Shown here: piece after piece, positions 36,762 to 46,096 of the stretch
Layout: each line of letters opens with the position of its first letter
Numbering within the stretch: position 1 is the first letter of the stretch
Assembly: GCF_001751245.1 (NCBI RefSeq)
Contig: NZ_LJGU01000127.1
Coordinates: 4,481-60,957 of the forward strand
Direction: 5' to 3'
Length of the DNA: 56,477 nucleotides
Source of the DNA: Streptomyces oceani
GTDB lineage: Bacteria > Actinomycetota > Actinomycetes > Streptomycetales > Streptomycetaceae
Made by a program: the position numbers and the translations under genes
Notes under the pieces: model-generated
Told to the model about the DNA's origin: nothing
Seen by the model: the letters and a program-made list of their open reading frames with translations, nothing else
Databases searched by the model: none

Positions 36762-37766
36762 ATGACCGCGAAGATTCGGCCTGCCAAGGGTTCTCCGTAC
36801 GCACGCATCCACGGTGTCGGCGGCTACCGCCCAACACGCGTGGTGCCGAACGAGGAGATCCTCCAGCACATCGATTCCTCGGACGAGTGGATTCGCTCCC
36901 GTTCGGGCATTGTCACCCGCCACTGGGCCGGCCCGGACGAGACCGTGGCCGAGATGACGCTTGAGGCGAGCGGCAAGGCGATCGCCGATGCGGGGCTTAC
37001 GGCCGACCAGATCGGCACCGTGATCATCTCCACGGTCTCCCACTTCAAGCAAACCCCGGCGATCGCCACGGAGATCGCCCATCGACTGGGTGCGGGTACG
37101 GCGGCGGCCTTCGACATCTCCGCCGCCTGCGCCGGCTTCGGGTACGGCCTCACCATCGCCAAGAGCTTGGTCGTCGAGGGCAGCGCGGACTACGTCCTGG
37201 TCGTGGGGGTGGAGCGGCTGTCGGATCTAACCGACCTCTCGGACCGTTCCACCGCCTTCCTGTTCGGCGACGGCGCCGGCGCGGTCGTGGTGGGGCCAGC
37301 CACGGAACCAGGGATCGGCCCAACCCGTTGGGGCAGTGAAGGGGACAAGGCGGACGTCATCTCGCAGACCGTCTCGTGGGAGGCGTATCGCGAGCACCGG
37401 GTGGAGAAGTTTCCCGCGCTGCGCCAGGAGGGCCAGACCGTCTTTCGCTGGGCGGTCTACGAGATGGCCAGGGTCGCTCAGGAAGCCCTGGACGCCGCGG
37501 GCGTCGCCCCGGATGAACTTGACGTCTTCATTCCGCACCAGGCCAACATGCGGATCATCGACTCGATGGTGAAGACACTCAAACTGCCGGAACACGTCAC
37601 CGTAGCCCGCGACGTGGAAACCACCGGCAACACCTCGGCCGCCTCCATCCCGCTCGCGATGGAGCGGCTGTTGGCGACCGGGCAGGCGAGGAGCGGTGAC
37701 ACCGCCCTCGTCATCGGCTTCGGGGCGGGCCTGGTCTACGCGTCCACCGTGGTTACCCTCCCCTAG
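36762..37766 (+). CDS. fabH: beta-ketoacyl-ACP synthase III
   Basis: 334 residues. The active Cys is C123 in ISAACAGFGYGL, His in FIPHQANMRI and Asn in TTGNTSAASIPLA. It starts each chain by condensing acyl-CoA with malonyl-ACP. In streptomycetes FabH accepts branched starters, giving iso/anteiso fatty acids. Start ATG at 36762, six bases after fabD, so they are co-transcribed. Product feeds acpP and fabF immediately downstream. Confidence 0.97.
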   Translation: MTAKIRPAKGSPYARIHGVGGYRPTRVVPNEEILQHIDSSDEWIRSRSGIVTRHWAGPDETVAEMTLEASGKAIADAGLTADQIGTVIISTVSHFKQTPAIATEIAHRLGAGTAAAFDISAACAGFGYGLTIAKSLVVEGSADYVLVVGVERLSDLTDLSDRSTAFLFGDGAGAVVVGPATEPGIGPTRWGSEGDKADVISQTVSWEAYREHRVEKFPALRQEGQTVFRWAVYEMARVAQEALDAAGVAPDELDVFIPHQANMRIIDSMVKTLKLPEHVTVARDVETTGNTSAASIPLAMERLLATGQARSGDTALVIGFGAGLVYASTVVTLP

Positions 37767-37854
37767 GCAAGATCACGCTCATGATCCCGTGAACGTGTGC
37801 AGCACCAGCGCAACACCACAGCAGAGTCAGAACAACTCAGAAGGAGCCGCCGTC

Positions 37855-38103
37855 ATGGCCGCCACGAAGGAAGAGATCATCACCGGGCTCGCCGAGATCG
37901 TGAACGAGATCGCCGGCATCCCCACCGAGGACGTCAAGGAGGAGAAGTCCTTCACTGACGACCTGGACGTGGACTCGCTGTCGATGGTCGAGGTTGTCGT
38001 CGCGGCCGAGGAGCGCTTCAACGTGAAGATCCCGGACGACGACGTGAAGAACCTGCAGACCGTCGGTGACGCCGCGAAGTACGTCCTCGACCACCAGGGC
38101 TGA
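37855..38103 (+). CDS. acpP: acyl carrier protein for fatty acids
   Basis: 82 residues, acidic four-helix ACP. The phosphopantetheine site is Ser41 in DVDSLSMVE. Start ATG at 37855, with AAGGAG nine bases before. The 88-bp gap from fabH and the strong ribosome site suggest high expression. Central carrier for this fab operon. Confidence 0.98.
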   Translation: MAATKEEIITGLAEIVNEIAGIPTEDVKEEKSFTDDLDVDSLSMVEVVVAAEERFNVKIPDDDVKNLQTVGDAAKYVLDHQG

Positions 38104-38174
38104 GCCCGGACTGTCGCAGCCCAGCGGTGGCGTCGACTCGCCACCGCGAACTCAACCGTGGAGAGAGTATCCCG

Positions 38175-39458
38175 ATGAACACGACCCCTCACACCGTGGT
38201 CGTCACCGGTATCGGCGCAACCACACCGCTGGGCGGCGACAGCACGTCGACCTGGGAAGGACTGCTCGCCGGTCGCTCCGGCGTCAGTCTGATCGAGGAC
38301 GACTGGGCGGCCGAGCTGCCCGTACGGATCGCCGCGCGCGCCGCGGTCGACCCCACCGAGCGCCTTCCACGGCCACAGGCTCGGAAGCTTGACAGGTCGG
38401 CGCAGTTCGCGCTGGTTGCTGCGAGTGAGGCCTGGGAGGATGCCGGGTTCCTCGGCAAGGCCGGCGAGGTGACTCCCGATGGAAAGTCCGGCCCCGCCGT
38501 GGACCCGGAGCGGTTGGGCACCGTCGTCGCCTCGGGAATCGGCGGTGTGACCACGCTGCTCGACCAGTACGACGTGCTGCGAGAGAAGGGCGTGCGCCGC
38601 GTCTCCCCGCACACCGTACCGATGCTGATGCCGAACGGCCCGTCCGCGAACGTCGGCCTCATGGTCAACGCTCGCGCCGGCGTGCACACCCCGGTCAGCG
38701 CTTGCGCCTCGGGCTGTGAGGCTATTGGCTACGCTGCGGAGATGATTCGCTCCGGACGAGCTGACGTGGTGCTGGCGGGAGGTACCGAGGCCGCGATCCA
38801 TCCGCTGCCGATCGCCGCCTTCGGCAACATGATGGCGCTGTCCAAGAACAACGCCGACCCGGAGGGCGCTTCTCGTCCCTACGACGTGGACCGCAACGGT
38901 TTCGTCCTGGGTGAGGGTGCCGGAGTGGTCGTGCTGGAGTCCGCCGAACACGCGGCCGCGCGAGGCGCCCGGGTCTACGCGGAGGCGGTCGGTCAGGGTG
39001 TCTCCGCTGACAGCCACCACATCACCCAGCCCGAACCGAGCGGCAACGGCATCGCCCACGCGCTGCAGAACCTGCTGGACGACTCGGACCTCAAACCAGC
39101 CGAGGTCGCCCATGTCAATGCGCACGCGACGTCCACCCCACTGGGGGATATCGGTGAACTCAAGTCGATGCGCAAGGTCTTCGGAGACGACCTCGATCAC
39201 ATGGCGGTCTCCGCCACCAAGTCGATGACGGGGCACCTGCTCGGAGGCGCGGGCGGCATCGAGTCCGTGGCGACCGTACAAGCGCTGTACCACCGTACGG
39301 CGCCACCGAGCATCAACATCGTACGGCTGGACCCGGAAGCGGAGGGGGACATCGTCCGCGACAGCGCTCGCCCACTCCCGGAGGGCAGGATCGCGGCCCT
39401 CAACAACTCGTTCGGCTTCGGCGGCCACAACCTGGTGTTGGCTTTCCGCACGGTCTGA
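38175..39458 (+). CDS. fabF: beta-ketoacyl-ACP synthase II
   Basis: 427 residues. The catalytic Cys is C177 in VSACASGCEAIG, with the two His in NAHATSTPLGD (about 317) and TGHLLGGAGGIE (about 353). It elongates acyl-ACP. ATG at 38175, 72 bp after acpP, after GGAGAGAG. Last gene of the block; no clear hairpin in the 146 bp after it. Confidence 0.97.
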   Translation: MNTTPHTVVVTGIGATTPLGGDSTSTWEGLLAGRSGVSLIEDDWAAELPVRIAARAAVDPTERLPRPQARKLDRSAQFALVAASEAWEDAGFLGKAGEVTPDGKSGPAVDPERLGTVVASGIGGVTTLLDQYDVLREKGVRRVSPHTVPMLMPNGPSANVGLMVNARAGVHTPVSACASGCEAIGYAAEMIRSGRADVVLAGGTEAAIHPLPIAAFGNMMALSKNNADPEGASRPYDVDRNGFVLGEGAGVVVLESAEHAAARGARVYAEAVGQGVSADSHHITQPEPSGNGIAHALQNLLDDSDLKPAEVAHVNAHATSTPLGDIGELKSMRKVFGDDLDHMAVSATKSMTGHLLGGAGGIESVATVQALYHRTAPPSINIVRLDPEAEGDIVRDSARPLPEGRIAALNNSFGFGGHNLVLAFRTV

Positions 39459-39604
39459 GAGTGGTACCGGCCGCGGTGCCGGTGCAGCCGGCTCAAGACG
39501 GGCGACGTCCCGGAGCCCGGCTCACCGGGTCGGAGCAGTTGGGCGGCACGGCCGGGCGTCTCCTACGGAACGGCCGAGCTGCCTCTTCTTTCGGCTGGCC
39601 ACGC

Positions 39605-40099
39605 TCAGACGACCTGGTGCAGCCACCGCACCGGTGCCCCTTCGCCTGCGTACCGGAACGGCTCCAGTTCCTCGTCCCAAGGCCGACCGAGCAGTCTGGA
39701 GATCTCCGCCTCAAGACTGCTCTCACCACGCGAAGCACGGTCCGCGGCTGCTCGGAGTCGGTCCTCCGGGACAAGGATGTCCCCATGCGCGCCCGTTACG
39801 GCGTGGAAGATACCCAGCTCCGGAGTGGAGCTGTACCGCTCCCCTTCCGCCGCGGCGCTGGGATCAGCGGTGACCTCGAAGCGCAGGAGGCGCCAGCCGC
39901 GCAGAGCGGAGGCGAGTTTGGAGGCGATACCAGCGTCCCCCTGCCAGGAGAACTCCGCGCGCCAAGTCCCCGGAGACGCCGGCTGTCTGATCCAGTCGAG
40001 GCTGACGCGGCTACCGAGAACGCCTGCCACGGCCCACTCGACATGCGGACACAGCGCACGCGGCGCTGAGTGCACGAACAGGACTCCACGTGTCGTCAC
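39605..40099 (-). CDS. DUF3145 family protein
   Basis: 164 residues, soluble. Recognised by GVLFVHSAPRALCPHVEWAVAG at the start and RPWDEELEPFRYAGEGAPVRWLH at the end; the family sits beside fabF in many actinobacteria. No catalytic motif seen. The middle has TADPSAAAEGERY and GAHGDILVPEDRLRA. GTG at 40099 with GGAGG 6 bases before. Convergent with fabF. A link to fatty-acid synthesis is suggested only by neighbourhood. Gap 40100-40413 shows no gene. Confidence 0.88.
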   Translation of the reverse strand: MTTRGVLFVHSAPRALCPHVEWAVAGVLGSRVSLDWIRQPASPGTWRAEFSWQGDAGIASKLASALRGWRLLRFEVTADPSAAAEGERYSSTPELGIFHAVTGAHGDILVPEDRLRAAADRASRGESSLEAEISRLLGRPWDEELEPFRYAGEGAPVRWLHQVV

Positions 40100-40413
40100 C
40101 GGGACCTCCAGTGCGGTTCGAGGTTCGCCTTTCCCAGCGGCCTCGGGTACCTGCCGGTCACGTGCCGGCTCAGCGCCTGACATTCTGCACCATCTCGCAC
40201 GTGTCTAACAGCTCCCGAGGTCACGAACAGTAAACACCATCGCGGTCAATCTTCGCGGAATGGGACATGAAGTGACGTCAAGTAACTTCTGATCGCCACC
40301 GCTGCCCTGGCTCTCACGCGCGGCAAAGCTACCGTGCGTCGAGGTACGGCACGTGACGCACCGTCGGACCGGCATAATGCCGGAGACCGCAGGAACGCAC
40401 ATTGGGGGAACTG

Positions 40414-41337
40414 ATGCGGAGGGCCGCGCGTAACGGCGTAGGAGGTATCCGAAGTGCAACGGTCAGGGGAGTGGCGCTGTTCCTGACCGGCGCCCTCACG
40501 CTGGGTGCGTGTACGAGCGAGCCGGCAGAGAATGAGGACCAGCGACCGGACGCCCGACGCGCGCCTGATTCGCGATCCCCCTCGCCCACTCCCGTATGGG
40601 ATACGCGACCGGACTCCATCGCAGCCGTCGGCGACTCCATCACCCGCGGCTTCGACGCCTGTTCGGTGCTCTCCGACTGTCCCGAGGTCTCCTGGGCGAC
40701 GGGCAGTGACCCCGCCACCAACAGCCTCGCGGAGCGGCTTCTCGACAAACCTGATCAACACAGCTGGAATCTCGCCCGCAGTGGTTCGCGGATGTCCGAC
40801 CTGCCTGAGCAGATGCGGGCGGCGGCGAAACACGATCCGGACATGGTGACCGTGATGTCCGGCGGGAACGACGCCTGTCAGGACACGGCGGACGAGATGA
40901 CCGAGGTGACGGACTTCCGCACGGACTTCACCAAGGCCCTCCGCACACTGCGTCGTACCCAGCCCGGGACGCAGGTGTACGTGGTCAGCGTCCCGGACCT
41001 GAAACGGCTCTGGTCCGTGGGGCGGAAGAACGGTTTGGGCCGACAGGTGTGGAAACTCGGTATATGCCCGTCGATGCTCCGAGACGCCAGCTCGATGAGT
41101 CAGGCGGCGGTCGAGCGCAGGAACACGGTCAGGGAGCGCGTGACCCAGTACAACCAGGTGCTTGAGAAGGTCTGTGCGGAGGACCTTCGTTGCCGCTACG
41201 ACGACGGGGCCGTCTTCGACTACGACTTCAACGGTGACGAGTTGAGCAAGTGGGACTGGTTCCACCCGAGCAAGAAGGGCCAACGCGTCCTGGCCGAGCT
41301 GGCGTATCGGCACGTCACCGCTCCAGCGGGCTCCTAG
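40414..41337 (+). CDS. SGNH/GDSL-type lipoprotein hydrolase
   Basis: 307 residues. Lipoprotein signal with lipobox LGAC and lipidation Cys33. The mature domain has AAVGDSITRGF (block I Ser), LARSGSRMSDL (block II Gly), SGGNDAC (block III Asn) and DWFHPSKKG (Asp/His of block V), so the catalytic set is complete. Probably an esterase on the outer membrane face. Start ATG at 40414, with GGGGGAA upstream. Its stop overlaps the MarR stop by 3-4 bases in the opposite direction. Six further cysteines in the mature domain (residues 90-260) may pair. Confidence 0.88.
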   Translation: MRRAARNGVGGIRSATVRGVALFLTGALTLGACTSEPAENEDQRPDARRAPDSRSPSPTPVWDTRPDSIAAVGDSITRGFDACSVLSDCPEVSWATGSDPATNSLAERLLDKPDQHSWNLARSGSRMSDLPEQMRAAAKHDPDMVTVMSGGNDACQDTADEMTEVTDFRTDFTKALRTLRRTQPGTQVYVVSVPDLKRLWSVGRKNGLGRQVWKLGICPSMLRDASSMSQAAVERRNTVRERVTQYNQVLEKVCAEDLRCRYDDGAVFDYDFNGDELSKWDWFHPSKKGQRVLAELAYRHVTAPAGS

Positions 41338-41798
41338 GAGGTCTCTCCCGGCTCGGGCGCGCCCGGCTCCTCCCCCAGCATGCGCTGGAGCAGGTCACGC
41401 AGCATCGACCGCTCCAGCTGAGTGAGTCCGGCCAGCGGTTCACGGGCGAAGTCCAGCCCCTCGCGTAGGTAAGCGGCCGTGGCTCGTCCCCGCTCCGTGG
41501 CGGCGGCCACCTTGATCCGGCGGTCGCCCGGATCCGGACGGCGCTCGACCAGGCCCCGAGCTTCGAGCCGGTCCACGATGCCGGTGACGTTTGACGGTTC
41601 GCACTTCAACTGGCGAGCGATCTGACGCATCGGCGTCGGCTCCCGGGTCAGCAGCGTCAGAACGCGCGCCTGCGCACCTGTCAGCGCGTGCTCTGCGGCG
41701 GCCAGTTCGTACTCCTCGTGGTATCGCGCCACCACGGAGCCTATGAGCTCGACGACCTCGTGCGTGAGCGGGTCGGAACGAGCCGGTGTCGGTGTCAT
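41334..41798 (-). CDS. MarR family regulator
   Basis: 154 residues. Winged HTH from about residue 45: LTGAQARVLTLL, MRQIARQLKCEPSNVTGIVDRLEARGLVERR, then DPGDRRIKVAAA as the wing. No N-terminal redox Cys of the OhrR type; the one Cys lies in the recognition helix region (KCEPSN). ATG at 41798 preferred; an upstream ATG at 41846 would extend into the operator region. Divergent from the oxidoreductase gene, so it probably represses that gene, and its ligand may be an electrophile. Confidence 0.9.
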   Translation of the reverse strand: MTPTPARSDPLTHEVVELIGSVVARYHEEYELAAAEHALTGAQARVLTLLTREPTPMRQIARQLKCEPSNVTGIVDRLEARGLVERRPDPGDRRIKVAAATERGRATAAYLREGLDFAREPLAGLTQLERSMLRDLLQRMLGEEPGAPEPGETS

Positions 41799-41811
41799 GC
41801 AGCCAGGATAA

Positions 41812-41872
41812 CCAATTGCTTGACAACATGAAATATATAGGCGCATGGTTGTTTAAGCACCTTAAGCAATGG
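41812..41872. promoter_or_regulatory. AT-rich operator/promoter region with MarR-type half-sites
   Basis: CCAATTGCTTGA (41812-41823) faces TTAAGCAATGG (41862-41872) as an inverted pair, with another TTAAGCA at 41853-41859 and TATATA at 41834-41839. Good MarR target between the divergent genes; the right arm overlaps GGAGG of the oxidoreductase. Confidence 0.5.
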
Positions 41873-41883
41873 AGGACTGCACC

Positions 41884-42900
41884 GTGACGCTGCCCCAAAC
41901 CAGTCGTGAGTGGCACCTGACCGCCCGCCCGGACGGCTGGCCGAACCCCCACCTGTTCTCCCTTCGTGAGGCTCCGGTCGCCGCACCGGAACCAGGCCAG
42001 ATCGTGGTGCGCAACCTGTATCTCTCCGTGGACCCCTACATGCGCGGCAGGATGGACGACGTCAAGTCGTATGTTCCGCCGTTCCAGTTGGACCGTCCGA
42101 TGGATGGCGGGGCCGTCGGCGTCGTGGTTGCCTCCGAGTCGGCCCAGTACGAGCCGGGGGAACACGTCCTCCATCAGCTCGGCTGGCGCGAGTTCGCCAC
42201 ACTCGAAGCGCGGCACGCCGTGCGCGTCTCCGAGGATCTCGCTCCGCTCAGTACGTACCTCGGCGTGCTCGGGATGCCTGGCCTCACGGCCTACGCAGGC
42301 TTGTTGGAAGTGGCGTCGTTCCGCGCGGATGAGGCCCTCTTCGTATCCGGCGCCGCGGGCGCGGTGGGTAGCGAGGTCGGCCAGATCGCCCGCCTCAAGG
42401 GCGCCTCCCGGGTGATCGGTAGCGCCGGCTCCGACGAGAAGGTCCGACAACTCACTGAGGAGTATGGCTTTGACGCGGCCTTCAACTACAAACACGGCCG
42501 AGTCACCGAACAGCTCCGTGAAGCAGCTCCGGATGGCATTGACGTCTACTTCGACAATGTCGGCGGCGACCACCTCGAAGCCGCACTCCACGCACTCAAG
42601 CTGCACGGAAGAGTCACCGTCTGCGGCATGATCGCGCAATACAACGCCACTGAGCCGCCACCCGCGCCCCGGAATCTCTCCCTGATCATCGGCAAGCGTC
42701 TGCGACTCCAGGGAATGATCGTCATGGATCACAGCGATCTGATGCCGCAGTTCACCGAGGAGGTCTCAGGGTGGATGCGTTCCGGAGAGCTGAAGTATCG
42801 CGAGACGGTCGTGGAGGGTATCGAGAACACCCTCGATGCCTTCCTCGGTGTCCTGAAGGGCGAGAACACCGGAAAGATGGTCGTCCGCCTAAACGAGTGA
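41884..42900 (+). CDS. CurA-type NADP-dependent oxidoreductase (zinc-free MDR)
   Basis: 338 residues of the medium-chain reductase superfamily, CurA/leukotriene B4 dehydrogenase branch. NLYLSVDPYMRGRMDD is diagnostic; the nucleotide-binding loop is VSGAAGAVGSEVGQIARL (about 157-174); IDVYFDNVGGDHLEAAL follows. No zinc-binding Cys or GHE motif. Reduces double bonds of enones. GTG at 41884 after GGAGG, eight bases; an ATG at 41869 lies before that site. Control by the divergent MarR is likely. Confidence 0.92.
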   Translation: MTLPQTSREWHLTARPDGWPNPHLFSLREAPVAAPEPGQIVVRNLYLSVDPYMRGRMDDVKSYVPPFQLDRPMDGGAVGVVVASESAQYEPGEHVLHQLGWREFATLEARHAVRVSEDLAPLSTYLGVLGMPGLTAYAGLLEVASFRADEALFVSGAAGAVGSEVGQIARLKGASRVIGSAGSDEKVRQLTEEYGFDAAFNYKHGRVTEQLREAAPDGIDVYFDNVGGDHLEAALHALKLHGRVTVCGMIAQYNATEPPPAPRNLSLIIGKRLRLQGMIVMDHSDLMPQFTEEVSGWMRSGELKYRETVVEGIENTLDAFLGVLKGENTGKMVVRLNE

Positions 42901-43067
42901 CACCCTGCCAGCTCTTTCGCGCTGTTCGGTCTTCGTGACTGCCTTCCTCAGTCCTCGTCGGTGACGACCTGCTTGAGGGCATCCACCCGGCCAGTCGTAG
43001 TGTTGTCACCGGACAGCGGGGTAAGGGCGCGGACCCCTGTCCCACGTATCCGTACAGGAGGATCTTC

Positions 43068-43496
43068 ATGTCCATCCAGCCGGTCGAGGTCAAGTACACC
43101 GCGGTCGCCACAGCGGAGAACGGCCGCGACGGCCGAGTAGCCACTGATGACGCCAAACTGGACGTCGTCGTCAACCCGCCTGCCGAGATGGGCGGTAGCG
43201 GTGCTGGCACGAATCCGGAGCAACTGTTCGCAGCTGGCTACAGCGCCTGCTTTCAGGGGGCCCTCGGCGTTGTCGCCCGTAAGGAGGGCGCGGACATATC
43301 CGGCTCCACCGTGACCGCCAAGGTGGGCATCGGAAGCGTTCCGGAAGGGGGCTTCGGCCTCACCGTGGCGCTTTCCGCCCACATCCCGCATGTGGACCAG
43401 GCAACCGCAAGGGACCTAGTCGAGAAGGCGCACCAGGTCTGCCCTTATTCGAACGCCACACGCGGCAACATCGAGGTCACCCTCGACGTCGCCTGA
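43068..43496 (+). CDS. organic hydroperoxide resistance protein, Ohr
   Basis: 142 residues, OsmC fold, Ohr subgroup. Two catalytic cysteines: C61 in AAGYSACFQGAL and C125 in AHQVCPYSNATRG. The N-terminal loop with NPPAEMGGSG supplies the conserved Arg/Glu region (R20, E50-51). Detoxifies lipid hydroperoxides with lipoyl-dependent recycling. ATG at 43068 after AGGAGG. A terminator follows. Dedicated OhrR not present adjacent. Confidence 0.94.
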   Translation: MSIQPVEVKYTAVATAENGRDGRVATDDAKLDVVVNPPAEMGGSGAGTNPEQLFAAGYSACFQGALGVVARKEGADISGSTVTAKVGIGSVPEGGFGLTVALSAHIPHVDQATARDLVEKAHQVCPYSNATRGNIEVTLDVA

Positions 43497-43515
43497 CCGT
43501 CGGGCGGCAGCCGCT

Positions 43516-43549
43516 CTCCTGCCCTGCCCCGCACTGGCCAGGGCAGGAG
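43516..43549. terminator. terminator after ohr
   Basis: 11-bp stem CTCCTGCCCTG/CAGGGCAGGAG, loop 12 bases, 20 bases past the stop codon. Confidence 0.75.
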
Positions 43550-43627
43550 GGTTGCGGCCGAGCGCTGCACTGCTGCACGCGGCATGCGGTGCTCTGCGAT
43601 CCCAGGCAATGAGTGCGGTGCAAGGGA

Positions 43628-44653
43628 CTACGCCGGGGGGCAGACCAGAACCTTTCCCACTTCCGGAGCCACGCTTTCGACAAGGTCAATCGCCTCGTCG
43701 AAGGCGGTCAGGGGAAATTCATGAGTGATCAGTGGTGCCGGGTCAAGCAGCCCGGCGGCGAAGGCTCTTAGGGCATACGACCACGCCCGTGACGGCGCCC
43801 CGAATACGGCGTGCACGGTCAGCTGGCTGACCGCCAGGTGAACGGGGTCAATTCCCTGCGCGCCAGGCTCGAACATGCCGGTAATCACCGTGCGCCCGCC
43901 TCGACGGGTCAGACGACAGGCATCCTGCGCACTGCCAGGGGCGCCAGCCGTCTCGAGCACAAGATCGAACCTGCCTCTGAGGACTCCGGTCTCCGCGTGC
44001 CCGGCAGCCTGGGTCGCCCCCATCGTCAGCGCGTGTTCGGCACGCCGTACTCGCGGATCGATCACGGTCAGCTCCACCGGCGAGTACGCCTGCAGCAACT
44101 GCACAGTGAGCAGTCCGAGAGTTCCCGCGCCCAACACGGCGACCCGGTCCCCGGGGCGAGGCTCCGCCCTCATCACCGCTGCGGCACTGACAGCTGCCGG
44201 TTCCAGCAGGGCCGCTGCTCGTAGATCGGCCTTGTCGTCCAGCGTATGCAGGGAGGTGACCGGGACGATCAGGTGATCAGCCATGGCCCCAGGTCGAGTG
44301 AAGCCCATCTCGTCGTAGCCGCTCTCACACAGGTTCGTCGCCCCCTCCCGACACCGCTCGCAGCTGTGGCAGGCGCGGATACCCTCGGCGACGGCCTTGC
44401 GCCCGACAAGTTCGGGGTCCACACCCTCCCCCACTCGATCGACGGTGCCGGACCACTCGTGCCCGGGGACCACGGGATAACGGACATAGCCGAGCGCCCT
44501 CGTCCCGTCGTAGACCTCCCGATCGCTGGCGCAGAGTCCGACGGCACGCACCGAGATCCGCACGTCACCAGCACCCGGCTCCGCTGCTGGCCCCCTGACC
44601 AAGCGGTGTGTACCGGGCTTGTCAAGGACGATGGCACGGGCGGTCACGGTCAC
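43628..44653 (-). CDS. zinc-dependent MDR alcohol/polyol dehydrogenase
   Basis: 341 residues. Catalytic zinc ligands C41, H65, E66 (PGHEWSG), structural zinc C95, C98, C101, C109 (CHSCERCREGATNLC). Rossmann part starts VAVLGAGTLGLLTVQLL (about 171). Oxidises or reduces an alcohol with NAD(P); substrate unknown. GTG at 44653. Same strand as the PucR gene 192 bp upstream, a possible controller. Confidence 0.9.
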   Translation of the reverse strand: MTVTARAIVLDKPGTHRLVRGPAAEPGAGDVRISVRAVGLCASDREVYDGTRALGYVRYPVVPGHEWSGTVDRVGEGVDPELVGRKAVAEGIRACHSCERCREGATNLCESGYDEMGFTRPGAMADHLIVPVTSLHTLDDKADLRAAALLEPAAVSAAAVMRAEPRPGDRVAVLGAGTLGLLTVQLLQAYSPVELTVIDPRVRRAEHALTMGATQAAGHAETGVLRGRFDLVLETAGAPGSAQDACRLTRRGGRTVITGMFEPGAQGIDPVHLAVSQLTVHAVFGAPSRAWSYALRAFAAGLLDPAPLITHEFPLTAFDEAIDLVESVAPEVGKVLVCPPA

Positions 44654-44845
44654 GTCAAACCTGCCTTGTTCCTGGACCGCCTGGGCCCGTCTTCTCCAGC
44701 GGCCCGCCGGGGGCGGTCGGGCCCGCAGAGATTGTGCCGCTCGGAAGCGGTTTCGGTACGAACCCGGATTCGGCGTGCCGCGCGGGAAAGCAGAGAGGGC
44801 ATGAACAGCCCTGTGCCACCGGCAGACCTCCCTCCGCCCTGAGGT

Positions 44846-46093
44846 TCAGGGCGGACCGCTGGTGTGCCGTGCTCCCCCACCGAACTCTCCTCGCAGACGC
44901 ATGGATCGCAGCGCCAACTCGAGTTCGAAGCGACTGTCCGGGTCGTCGATCTCTCTCCCCCACAGTTCCCGGATCTGTCGCAACCTGTAGCGAACGGTCT
45001 GCGGGTGCACTCCCAGCCGTCGTGCCACTTCCGGCGCGCCGCCCCTGGTCTCCAGCCAGGCGAGCAGCGTTTCCGCCAGTCGGATACGGTGCCCGGGGCC
45101 GCACGAGTCGAGTGGCGCGAGTCGGCGCCTGGCCAGGTCGCTGATCAGTTCCTCAGGCGGAAGCAGGACGAGCGCCTCGGTGTGTTCCGTGCAGTGCAAC
45201 AACTCTCCGCTGGGCAGTAGCCCACGTTCCATCATCCCCACGGCGTTCTGTGCCCAGTGCAAGGACTTCACCGCCCCGGCGACCGGCACCTGCGGCCCGA
45301 TGGCCCCCGACCACCCAGCGGTCGCTCTGCGCACCAACTCCGCCCGACCAGCAGTGTCGGGATCGGGAATGACCATGCGCGGCTGGTCGCACTCCATGTC
45401 CAACAACACCTCGTCCCCGACGGCGGGCGCCACGGCGGAGCGTGCGGGCCGCAGAAGCACCGCCACCTGGACGGTGTGCGGCACAGTCCAGCCGATACGC
45501 GCGGCACGGTCGGCGAGCAGTTCCGCGACCTCCGCCGCGGATCTCTGGGGTTCGGAGAGCATCAACTCAAGCAGTCGGCGCTGCAGTCGGAGCCGTTCGC
45601 CGGCCCGTCGCGCGGCGGCTTCGGCGTAGCCGCGCACGGACTCCGCGACCAGTCCGTCCAGGAACTCGAAACCCACGTCCGCCAACTCGTACATGGCCGG
45701 AGCCGGGATCTCCATCTGGATGCCGATGGCCGCGAGCCGCCGCCAGGACATCCGGATGCCCATCCGGTAGATGGCCTGTAGCGAGTCGAGACTACGGCCC
45801 TGCAGCACCTCACCGCGGCCGAACCCCTGGAAGACCTGGGAGGGCACTCGTGGCGTGTCCAAACCCTTGTCCAGGTGCTCCACGAAGTGCTCGAGCGCGC
45901 GTCGGATTCCGAGTAGGGCCAGGGGCTCACCGTTGTCCCCGAGCACGAGCGGAAGTTGCGGATACTCGCGTTGAATCTCGCCGAGGATGTCCTCAGCCAG
46001 TGTCGGCACCTCGGCGAGCGCGCGTTCCGCGAACTGCCGCACCCGAAGTGGCGGCACATCCTGCCAGGCTGAACGTGCCGTGGCGGACGTCAC
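44846..46093 (-). CDS. PucR family transcriptional regulator
   Basis: 415 residues. A C-terminal HTH_30: GGAPEVARRLGVHPQTVRYRLRQIRELWG (about 352-380), with LAETLLAWLETRGG before. A helical N-terminal part (25-190) follows the same plan as FasR in this window, but the two share little beyond the HTH. GTG start at 46093. Tail has RGEFGGGARHTSG. Controls unknown; the zinc dehydrogenase downstream on the same strand is one candidate. Starts 4 bp after the stop of DUF2613 gene upstream on the same strand, so co-transcription is likely. Confidence 0.88.
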   Translation of the reverse strand: MTSATARSAWQDVPPLRVRQFAERALAEVPTLAEDILGEIQREYPQLPLVLGDNGEPLALLGIRRALEHFVEHLDKGLDTPRVPSQVFQGFGRGEVLQGRSLDSLQAIYRMGIRMSWRRLAAIGIQMEIPAPAMYELADVGFEFLDGLVAESVRGYAEAAARRAGERLRLQRRLLELMLSEPQRSAAEVAELLADRAARIGWTVPHTVQVAVLLRPARSAVAPAVGDEVLLDMECDQPRMVIPDPDTAGRAELVRRATAGWSGAIGPQVPVAGAVKSLHWAQNAVGMMERGLLPSGELLHCTEHTEALVLLPPEELISDLARRRLAPLDSCGPGHRIRLAETLLAWLETRGGAPEVARRLGVHPQTVRYRLRQIRELWGREIDDPDSRFELELALRSMRLRGEFGGGARHTSGPP

Positions 46094-46096
46094 AGG

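Noticed and set aside
41334..41798. MarR gene as OhrR, since ohr is near
   Set aside because: It lacks the N-terminal redox cysteine and is divergent from the CurA-type gene, not beside ohr.
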